Origin: Phaseolus vulgaris
Taxonomy: Eukaryota > Streptophyta > Magnoliopsida > Fabales > Fabaceae
Assembly (NCBI RefSeq): GCF_000499845.2
Contig: NC_023749.2
Span: 3,567,030 to 3,631,029 of the forward strand
DNA: 64,000 nucleotides
Reading direction: 5' to 3'
Below are positions 48,886 through 64,000 of the stretch, piece by piece. A program made the translations under genes and the position numbers. The stretch's first letter is position 1. Every line of letters begins with the position of its first letter. The notes under the pieces are model-generated. The model was not told where the DNA came from. It searched no databases and saw only the letters and a list, made by a program, of their open reading frames with translations.

Positions 48886-49022
48886 AAAAACATATTACAA
48901 AGAAAATAAATGTAAAATTTAAAGAATTGAAATACACATTTATATACAATTCTCAAAACGGTATATTCTAGAATTAAACTATCTCAGAAAATTACTTTCC
49001 AAAACTCTCTTGAAAGGTATCC
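48886..49022 (+). repeat. Repeat copy 2, matching 36589-36717
   Basis: Near-identical to the repeat next to the Copia remnant, including GAAAATAAATGTAAAATTTA and TTACTTTCCAAAACTCTCTT, and also ending GAAAGGTATCC. It retains CTCAAAACGG, absent from the other copy. No Copia-like primer-binding sequence follows. It truncates the XPO1 pseudogene locus on its right side. Confidence 0.88.
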
Positions 49023-49510
49023 TGGAATGATGAAAAAAATGAAAAAAAAATAAATTCTAGACATAATATCAAATATTCATTGAAATGTTTTTATACGAAT
49101 AACTTAATTTAATAAATTGTAATGCAATGAAATTAAAGTAATACTTGTGTACCTCTAATAGAAAAAAATACAGTGTTGAAAGGAAAATGATGCTTTGAGA
49201 ATCTTGAAGTTGTATACAACTCTTGATGTAATGAGTTTAAAAATAAATATATATAATAAATGATAAATTTGTAATTAAATAATATTAAAATATTAAAATA
49301 ATAATATTAGATGTTGTAATGCGGTTGTATAAAAAATATGAGTTGTCAATATATCATTACCGATGGTTATAAATTGTGACATAGAATCTGAATATTGGCT
49401 ATGGTTCTAGGCAAGTGAGCCATCATTAGTACTACATGATTCTATTCACCACAAGAAACACAATGGCACATGATTGTTACCATTTTGTGACAATGGTAGC
49501 GATTGTGGTA
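49023..49510. other. Short AT-rich spacer downstream of the subtilase gene
   Basis: AT-rich sequence between the repeat and the subtilase stop codon. It should include the subtilase 3' UTR. Nothing else was recognised. Confidence 0.5.
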
Positions 49511-55841
<6,331 letters not shown>

Positions 55842-57622
55842 GATGGAGTGAAAGCAAGAATGAGATTATGAAAACAGCACTGTTTGAGTGATGGTTTGGC
55901 TTAGTAGATTTTGGATAGTATATGTAACAGTGTACATAGATGTCAAAGAAACACACCCACTAAGTACCTGCTCCACCACCACTGCCAGCATTTACTCTAT
56001 GGTGGGCTCAGTCTCAGCTTTTGGCTCCATCATTGATCTTGGAATCTTTGTACCTATTAAGGGATAAAGTGAGATAGAAACGGGGATTGAGGACCATGAA
56101 AATGATCTTTCTTCTAGATTGCCACTTTCTCTTTCCAACCATGTCCTGTTGCATTGACTAATATCGGAATAATTGATGGTGATGTCAACTCCTTCTATTA
56201 TTTATTGTTTATAATATGCATAATGTGATTCCAACCAGGGAACAGAACACTTTTCTGGCTCAGAAAGAACAGGTATCAGTCTCAATATTTGAAAGGAATT
56301 TTACTTTATTCTTGGATAAAAAATTCACAACCACAAAGACTCTGCATATATATTAATCCTAGAGGTTATTTCCATCCAAAAATCTTAAAATTTTGTCAAA
56401 AAAATAAGTTATTAACAGAAATTTTATGATTTATTAATGATTGATAGTGTCTTCAAAGTTGATGGTATTCATAGTAACTACTGCAACAGTTTATGACTAC
56501 TTGTCATCTTTCAGGAGCTGGAAAAGTTTAGGTTATAGTTATTGGAAGGAAGTAACCTTCTCATTCAAAGGAAAATGTTCTCAGAGCAATGACATTAGAG
56601 TAGAGATTTCAAATTTCAAAGGTAAACTCAAACCATGTGCACTAACTTGAAGTGAATCAGAATATAAAGTTTAACTCAACTTTATAAAATCAATTTCAAT
56701 TTTATAAAATTTTACACTTACTTATATAATATAAAATATTTATTTTAAATTAATTTAAAATTACTTATATAATATAAAATATTTATTTTAAATTAATTTA
56801 AAATAAGATGATGTTACACTTATTTATATATTATAAAAGGTTTATTTTTAATTAATTTAAAATGTAAAAAAAAAATATAAATAAAATAAAATAAAGAAAA
56901 CTTAGAGAAAATGAGACATGAGGTAACTTTTCATTTAAAATTATTATTATTATTTATACTTATATACAAAGGAATTCACCTTTTTAACTTCTGTAAACAA
57001 AATATATTTATATTAATATTTAATTTTATGAGGAATATTACATTATTTTTTATTTTACTTTTAACATATTAAAACAGTTATGGGAAACAGTTTTAAACAT
57101 AGAGAAAAAAAAATTAATTTAATTTTCTAAAATATTTCTTCATTTTTTTCAATTTTTATGAAAAGTTGCTGATTTCAAATTTGAATTTTTGAATTTTTTT
57201 ACCTTTTTTTTCTCTTTTTGCTTTTTCTCATTTTTTTCTCTCTTCTTTCTCAAATTTCTCGTACTCTCTTTCTTTCATACATACTAATAATAAAAAAAGT
57301 GGATGTCCGGGTAGTTTAGATAAAATTAATAAACTCTGGTAGGAAAACAAATAAATTTAATTTCTTCATAAATGAAATTTGATCTTGCGGTGCTTTAGAA
57401 AAGTGATAATTTAATGGTAACTGTTTCTATTTAAAAAAATAAATAAATAAATAAAATGGTTTTTCGAAGAGACAAGTTTGTGGAGGAAGGATCCAAAAGC
57501 TCGGCGAACGGATATAGTTTGGAAGTTGTTGGTAGCAGAAGCAGTGCTATGAGAAAGAATCAGTGAAACTATTATCGTGGCTAGATTCAATTTCTTCGTT
57601 CCTCTGAACGAAATTGAATTCA
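55842..57622. other. Divergent promoter region between subtilase and SH3P2-like genes
   Basis: About 1.8 kb between two genes transcribed away from each other. It includes a degenerate direct repeat at about 56718-56865 with units containing TTATATAATATAAAATATTT and AAATTAATTTAAAA, and a pyrimidine-rich stretch near 57.19-57.27 kb. No gene is supported. A short frame at 56441-56650 has no family resemblance. Confidence 0.6.
56718..56865. repeat. Degenerate AT-rich direct repeat, about 3 copies
   Basis: Units of about 40-55 bp with TTACTTATATAATATAAAAT followed by TTTATTTTAAATTAATTTAA. The first two are nearly identical and the third is diverged. Confidence 0.7.
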
Positions 57623-60600
57623 ATGGATGCTATCAGAAAGCAAGCCTCCAAGCTTCGAGAACAGGTCGCTCGCCAGCAACAGGTTCGTTACTGCAGATCC
57701 TTCGCTTTCTCCTTTATTTCTCTGAAATTTGTTAGAGTTTCTCAAGGTTTTCTTTATCATTTCCTATTTTCCGATGCAATTCTCGTTTAGCTCCCGCTGC
57801 GCGGTTATAGCCTTGTAGTTGTTGCTCTCGTCAAACATGATGCCGTCGAGTATTGGATCTAATCGAATTTCGCACTTGCATTGTGAAAATCAATTAATGA
57901 AACGGTAGATTCGAGATGAATTTTAAATCGGTAGCTTATCTTGCTAAGGCGTTGAGATCGGTAGCTGAATTCGAAATCACCGCGTGTGTATGAGTTTCCG
58001 TGCCTTTAATTGTGAGGATTATGCTTAAATTAGTATCTGATTAATATCAGTGTCTGAATTCAAAGTCACCGAGCCACGTGCATGCCTGTGTTTCATTTCA
58101 TCAATGAACATAACATAGATGCAATTTAGTAGCAGATCAGAATTGGAGTTTTACATGGATAATCTGCGTAATAAATAAAGGTTTTCATTGAAAACCAACA
58201 TTGGTTACCGATATCAAACTTCAGTTAAAATTGGAGAACAACAGCACGTCTACCTTTGAAAGTGCATGTAGGTTTTGTCCTTCGTTAGTTGTGACGATTA
58301 AGTTTTTTTTTTCTTCTTTTTGTCTCGAATGTTCCTTTGGCTTGATTTGTTTCTTTCTCAATCAGCGAGGTGCTAACTAAAATTCAGAACTGTTGCTATT
58401 CAGGCTGTTCTGAAGCAATTTGGGGGTGGTGGTTATGGAGGTTCAGATAATGTGGCTACCAATGGAATGGAACTCCAGCTGCACCAGAAACTTGAGAAAC
58501 TTTATATATCGACGCGTGCAGGGAAGGTTGCTTGGTTCTTCGATTTCAATTATTTTCTATTCGTGTATAGTTCATGTCAATTTATCTCTTCTTCTCTAGG
58601 CTGATAATAGCTCTCCTATTGTGTTTTCAGCATTATCAAAGGGATATTGTTCGTGGTGTAGAAGGTTATATTGTTACTGGGTCTAAGCAAGTGGAAATAG
58701 GCAAGTAATATTGGTTTGGGAAGCTTTTGTAAAAATTTGTTGCTGTTACTTTGCAGGAAATATTGTTATTGAATTCCTATGTATCGCATGTAAACAGGAA
58801 CAAAGTTGTCAGAAGATAGCAGGAAATATGGTGCAGAAAATACATGTACCAGTGGTAATACACTGAGTAGAGCTGCACTAAGTTTTGCACAAGCACGTGC
58901 TCAAACGGAGAAGGAGCGTGGAAATTTACTAAAAGCTCTTGGTACACAGGTACTGTATATGTATTGATGCTTTCTGTTGTGTATATGTTGATGTATGAGC
59001 TCATTGAGCAGTACTTGCAACGCAAGGTTTATAAGGCTCAAACCTGACTTCACAGAAATAATGATTGGGTTTCCACTAACTGAACTGGTTTACAGAATAT
59101 GATTGAGATTTACAGATATTTAGCTCTATTTTAATCTAATGCAAAAAGAACATGCAGGCTATTATGTCCAAATCCATTATGAATAGAATTTAATAGTCTC
59201 ACTCATATACCGAGTTCATGAATCTTGCTTTATCTATAGCGGTGTCTCATATTGTTGACCAGGTTGCAGAGCCCCTAAGGGCAATGGTGGTGGGAGCTCC
59301 ATTGGAGGATGCACGCCATCTTGCTCAACGTTACGACAGAATACGACAAGAAGCTGAAGCCCAGGTATTCTAAAATTTATCTTTCATTTTTTTTAATCAG
59401 CAATATTATCTTTCACTTAACTTTTCAAAACTTGTTGGACTTCCACTTTCATTTGTCAGCCTGTTTTTTGTTGTCTCCCGTGTTTCATTACATGTTTCGA
59501 TAAGGATTTTATTTTGCTATTTGACGTGTAATTACTGTCTTTTTAACCTAGACAGGCTATTGAAGTTTCTAAACGCCAGGCAAAAGTAAGAGAAATGCCA
59601 CCCAGTGCTGAGAATTCTATGAAATTAGAAGCAGCTGAAGGGAAGCTGCAAGATCTGAAGACAAACATGACCACACTGGGGAAGGAAGCAGCTGCAGCAT
59701 TGGCTGCTGTTGAAGCACAGCAACAGAGGTTAACTCTTCAGCGTCTTATAGCTATGGTATTGCAGTGTGCCCTTACGATTCCGCAATGCTTCGATTTAAT
59801 GAAAAACGCTGGATCAGAGTCATAACTTCTCATTGATCCCACATCTTATTTCTTCTTATGAAGGTTGAAGCAGAGCGTGCCTATCATCAAATAATCCTAC
59901 AAATACTTGATCAGCTTGAGGGGGAGGTAAGCATTCATATCACTTGCTCATTTGACCATTTATTCCGCATACAGACGCTAAATATTCCTTTTGACGGACA
60001 GATAATTTTATTTCGATATCAACTTGATTTCGTGCTGTATGTTTATTGATGATAGATGATATCAGAACAACGACGAATTGAAACCCCTCCTATTCCCAGT
60101 CTGGATAACAGCATGCCACCACCTCCGTCATATGAAGAAGTGAATGGTGTCTATGCATCTCAAGCACATAATGGAACAACAGATAGCATGGGTTACTTCT
60201 TAGGAGAGGTTAGTACGAGACTGCTTCTACTCTCTTGTACACAGGGAAACACCTACAAATATTAAATTTTGAGAAAGGTGACAACTGTTTTCTTTTTTAA
60301 TTTTACTCTTCTTGCAGGTTTTATTTCCATATTCTGCTGTATCCGAAGTGGAGCTAAATCTATCGGTTGGTGATTACATTGTTGTTCGAAAGGTTCGTTG
60401 AACCAAAAACATGACTTATCTCGCACAACCCCCTCGCGCTCCCCTCTGGTTTTGGAGGGTGCTCGTGCTTCTCTTGAATTACATTATTTCTGCCATCATT
60501 TCACCCATGCTAACGGATTAATATAATTTTCGAAACAGATTCGGGTAATAACCAAGTAGAGTGCATTTATACTATTCTCATGCAATACTGAACCCATCAA

Positions 60601-60947
60601 AACAGAACTAAAGCAGTATTGATAACCTGATATGAACTCTGAACATGATCGATTATGTCATTGCCCATTCATCTCTGAATGATTGTTTGGTCATCTATTT
60701 ATGATGTTGCTTGTGTGTCCCAAATCAAGCTGTTGTGCTTCACGTGCTGATGACTAACACAAAATCCTTGTTTTTCAAGTTGGCCTGATTTTCCTTTGGT
60801 TAATGATTATGGTGGCTGTGGTTTTAACAGGTGACAAACAGCGGATGGGCCGAGGGCGAATGCAAAGGCAAGGCAGGTTGGTTTCCGTTTAGTTACATTG
60901 AAAGGAGGGAACGTGTTCTTGCAAGTAAGGTGGCTGAAGTGTTTTAA
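57623..60947 (+). CDS. SH3P2: SH3 domain-containing protein, SH3P2-like (BAR-SH3)
   Basis: Ten exons (57623-57682, 58404-58526, 58631-58700, 58798-58949, 59263-59364, 59556-59756, 59864-59926, 60056-60208, 60318-60392, 60831-60947) give 371 residues, close to the 368 I recall for Arabidopsis SH3P2 (AT4G34660). The third intron has a GC donor (AG|GCAAGT) and AG acceptor. Residues 1-260 form a helical BAR-like region (MDAIRKQASKLREQVARQQQ, then HYQRDIVRGVEGYIVTGSKQ, then a heptad-rich AEGKLQDLKTNMTTLGKEAA). A Pro-rich MPPPPSYEEVNGV linker follows. The SH3 domain covers about residues 305-365, with GWAEGECKGKAGWFPFSYIE. SH3P2 binds phosphoinositides and acts at clathrin vesicles, autophagosomes and the cell plate. 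Similarity is very strong along the whole length; the symbol is by similarity. Confidence 0.95.
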
Positions 60948-63008
60948 GCTTTTCCTGTTGAGTTGGTTTCTTAACCTGCGAATTTTGTATGTATGTTTTG
61001 ATATGTAAAACAAATTGATTTGGGATATAGGTGGAAACTTTTCCCATGTGATTATCATGTAGAATTTATAAATGAATATTTTGTTATCCACTTTTATTTT
61101 ATTGCACTCAACTTGTTTCCTTTATACAAGTGCTTATGCGACTTCTAAGAACTAATTATTTGGGTGATCTCATTTGTCATTTTGATTATGCATCAAACTA
61201 ATTTTAGTTAGAAGTGACGTTTTCTTTTTATTATAAATTTTTATTCATTAAATGTCAACCAATTTTGGATTTATAATATCTTCAGCATAAACTCAAATAT
61301 GTGAATATTTATCTAAAATCATGTTCATTGGTATTTTAAATTGATTTTGAAGGATTTAATGTTAATCCGTGTTTTTGGACTCATTGACGTATCGATGAAC
61401 ATGTTAAAATATAAACTAACTGAAATATAAATGAACTGAAATTATATCTAACTAATGAAATTATTCAAGATTTTAATATATCGGTCATAATTTCAAAGAA
61501 AAAAAATTATGTTCAAAATCAAATTTTAATAAAACTATTTCTTTATGTTCACACTTCAACACCTGTGCACAAAATTTTGGTATAATCATACTTTTGAGGA
61601 TCTAACGAAGTTTTTCTATAATACAATTTAATATCGTTGCACTAAAAAATTGAAATTGAGATCATTAATTAAATAAAAAATTATTTTGTAGAAATTGACT
61701 TACACTGTGGATGATATTAAATAACAATCTATTTAAAGGAACGTTTCCATCAATTTAATTAAGAGAAAAATAGTTTTCACTTAAATTTATTGCCATCCTT
61801 ATTACAATTAATGTCAAGGATTTTAGTTCACAATGTTTGCTAAGTTGCATATCTCCTACCTGATTGCAGCATGAATAAAATTTTCTATACTTGATACATT
61901 TTTTGTGTCACTTCCTCTCATTCCTTCTGAATGAAGTTTTCCCCAATATAAAAAATACATTACTATTCTGAAAGAATGAGAGGTGACTAAAAAATTTACG
62001 AAATGCAAAAGTATTATTTGTATTGTTGCATCAGATTTCTTTTGTAGCACTCTCATAGTTTATGCAGTTGGCATTTCTGACATATATTAACAACAAAAAA
62101 TGAATCAATACACAAATTAAATAATCAAATTAAACTAGTCTTAAAATTAAAGGATGAAAAATATTTGTTTTATCTGAATTAAATATTTGTATATTCATAC
62201 CCTTCTTGTTACTTGTTTTTCAACAATTATCTAATTCATAATATTTTTATAATTGTTTCAAATTTATATACACATCTTATGTTAGTTTCATTCATATTTA
62301 ATTTAGATAAATATAGTTTTGATTCCTTAATATTTTGAAATATTTGTTTCAGTGAATTGAAAATGAAGTGTACCCAAAGCAAAATGAAAACTTCCCCTTG
62401 TGCAAGTTCGTTAACTCTCTGTTCCTAAACAGTTTGCTACACGACTGTTTAACAACTCTAAATAATAAAGAATTAAAATATAAATTAAATTATTGAATAA
62501 AAATTAGTAAAACGGGTTATAAAATAGTGGTATAAATTTCAACACACTCTTATCTAATGAATATTAGACAAGTAGAAAAATGTGTTTTATAATAAAAAAA
62601 TTGTTTTTATTTAATTTATTCACAAAAGTGTGAACTTACAAAAATATAGTTTTTATTATTTTAAGTAGGTTTAAACAATTTTAAAATGATAAAATAAGGG
62701 CTGAAAGGATCTGTAACCATGTTTTCTAGGGCTTCACAGTTTTACAAGTACTCAACAACGAGGAAAACGTTTCAAGTACATTGCAAAACCATTAAGTGAC
62801 TTGTTATAATAATATATAATATATTAAATCGAGTCACGATTTACCATTTATGAATAGAAGAAGCGGGAAATTTTCAATTCTTCTCACTCACGTTTGGAAA
62901 GACAAATCTAAATAGAATGAAAAAAGGAGTGGACAATTTTATAAATAAGGATAATTGTTCTTACAATTTTCACCGTACATTAAAATTAACAATAGAACTT
63001 AACTTACA
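60948..63008. other. AT-rich intergenic region between convergent genes
   Basis: About 2 kb downstream of the SH3P2-like gene (+) and downstream of the gene at the right edge (-). It is AT-rich throughout. Only short chance frames are seen (for example 60807-61091 and 61856-62056 on the minus strand). No repeat or RNA gene was recognised. Confidence 0.6.
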
Positions 63009-64000
63009 CTAGTTATTATGGTGGTTAGCAGACAGATAGGCAAAAATGATGGAAACCATGATGACCAGCATGACAATCTGCAGGGATGGTTTACGTCAGT
63101 ATATTCTAAGAAATGCAGAATCCAGTTTAAAAAAGCAAAAGCCAAAACGTACCATAAATGAGCCATATCCATTTTCATTCTTCACAATGAATGATTTCCT
63201 GCTTAAAAGAAACCAAGGGTTTGTTTGTTAGACTATGAATGGTAAAAAAAGACACTTTTGAAGCAAATCGGTCATGTACCTTTTACTCAAGAGACCAGAT
63301 TCTCTGCAACTTTTCTGTATAGCTACCAGCCTGCTCAATGTTTTTGTGGCATTGGGATCATTTTTGTCAACCTACAATGGAAAATATAGAAGCTTTTTAT
63401 TTGGAAAAGGACGGCTTTAAGAACTGCTGCTTATAGGGGGGAAAACGGCAAGATCGGCAATTTTGAACTTTGGCTACTATAAAATGTCTTTTACATTAGG
63501 TCAATGGAATGGTAGGATCAAGGGTTATTTGCTATTTTCTTGGGAAAAAAACACCCAACCAGGAAATTTTTTTGAAGTGTGTGCATCAAGTTATTGATGA
63601 ACCAAAAGTGTGATCCTTTTAACAGATTGTTCAGGGTAGAACAAACAAAACAATATAGTGACTCTGCAATCCAATGAAGACTTGTAAGACTGTAACTTGC
63701 TTTATTGTTCAGTCAACGACTTCAAATATTTATTGTAGCAATTGCTACCGTATTGTGGCAAAAACTATGGTTTTAGTAAAAGTCATAGTCATTTTCCCGT
63801 TGTAAATATTATGTGTTTATTGTATAAACATTCAGTAGGAAGTAGGAATATTATCCAATCTTAAATGCAACATGAGTAGCGTTCACATTCTTCTGTTGCA
63901 AACCTAATACGGTGTTAATGACAACAGATTCATACCTTGGACTCCAACACAGAAGCAAAATCAAAGAAAGCGCCATAGACATCAGCCATAGTCTTTGTTC
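63009..64000 (-). CDS. 3' end of an unrecognised gene with a C-terminal hydrophobic segment
   Basis: Four short exons can be joined by good GT-AG borders and matching phase: beyond 64000-63936, 63371-63280, 63198-63153 and 63077-63009, ending at a TAG. The visible C-terminal part reads [64 protein letters not shown], then [15 protein letters not shown] followed by SANHHNN. The last 22 residues are mostly hydrophobic with a short polar end, as in a tail-anchored or single-pass membrane protein. I do not recognise the family. The 5' part is outside the window. The first two exons are the best supported. The final two are short and rest mainly on splice consensus and frame. Confidence 0.55.

Noticed and set aside
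36589..49022. Calling the whole 12.4 kb a single LTR retrotransposon with captured genes
   Set aside because: No target duplication, no second primer-binding or polypurine site, and a 3'-truncated pol; kept only as a hypothesis.

Overview
This window is nuclear DNA from a flowering plant. The genes have many introns with plant-type splice sites, the intergenic DNA is very AT-rich, and every recognisable protein belongs to a plant family. The repeat content, including an LTR-like sequence at 34.7 kb of a kind I associate with legumes, suggests a legume, perhaps a Phaseolus/Vigna/Glycine relative. That assignment is from memory and is an inference. No tRNA, rRNA or CRISPR array was seen.

Genes, left to right: a plastid-type PPR protein resembling EMB1006 (757-4013, -); a TAF1B/Rrn7-like RNA polymerase I factor resembling MEE12 (8885-12534, +); a secreted GH9 endo-beta-1,4-glucanase (15601-18843, -); a small plant-specific protein of unknown function (20468-23685, -); a GATA zinc-finger factor (31769-32811, -); a LAP5/PKSB type III polyketide synthase for pollen-wall sporopollenin (44951-46867, -); a secreted subtilase of SBT3 type (49511-55841, -); an SH3P2-like BAR-SH3 protein (57623-60947, +); and the 3' end of an unrecognised gene with a C-terminal hydrophobic segment (63009-64000, -). 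Exon joins were worked out by hand from splice sites and reading phase, and each join keeps an open frame of plausible family length.

The genes lie in repeat-rich DNA. Between 4 and 8.9 kb there are MITE-like elements, a 95-bp tandem repeat, and a displaced copy of part of the unknown gene at 22 kb. Two Mutator-type elements sit side by side at 23.8-26.9 kb. The first is a short MITE with a perfect 9-bp target duplication. The second is about 2.4 kb, carries decayed plant-mobile-domain coding sequence, and has a 7/9 target duplication. From 36.6 to 49 kb there is a mosaic: a decayed Copia retrotransposon, a roughly 0.9-kb tandem array that has received a plastid-like insert, and an exportin-1 (XPO1/CRM1) pseudogene whose two blocks lie on either side of the LAP5 gene. 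A roughly 130-bp repeat marks both outer edges of this mosaic.

The genes do not form a pathway. LAP5 and SH3P2 are also near each other in Arabidopsis (AT4G34850 and AT4G34660, from memory), which suggests conserved gene order around 45-61 kb. I see no evidence of a wholly new biological system. The most unusual items are the XPO1/LAP5 arrangement, the plastid insert in the tandem array, the duplicated gene fragment, two GC-AG introns, and a stem-loop spanning the GATA stop codon.
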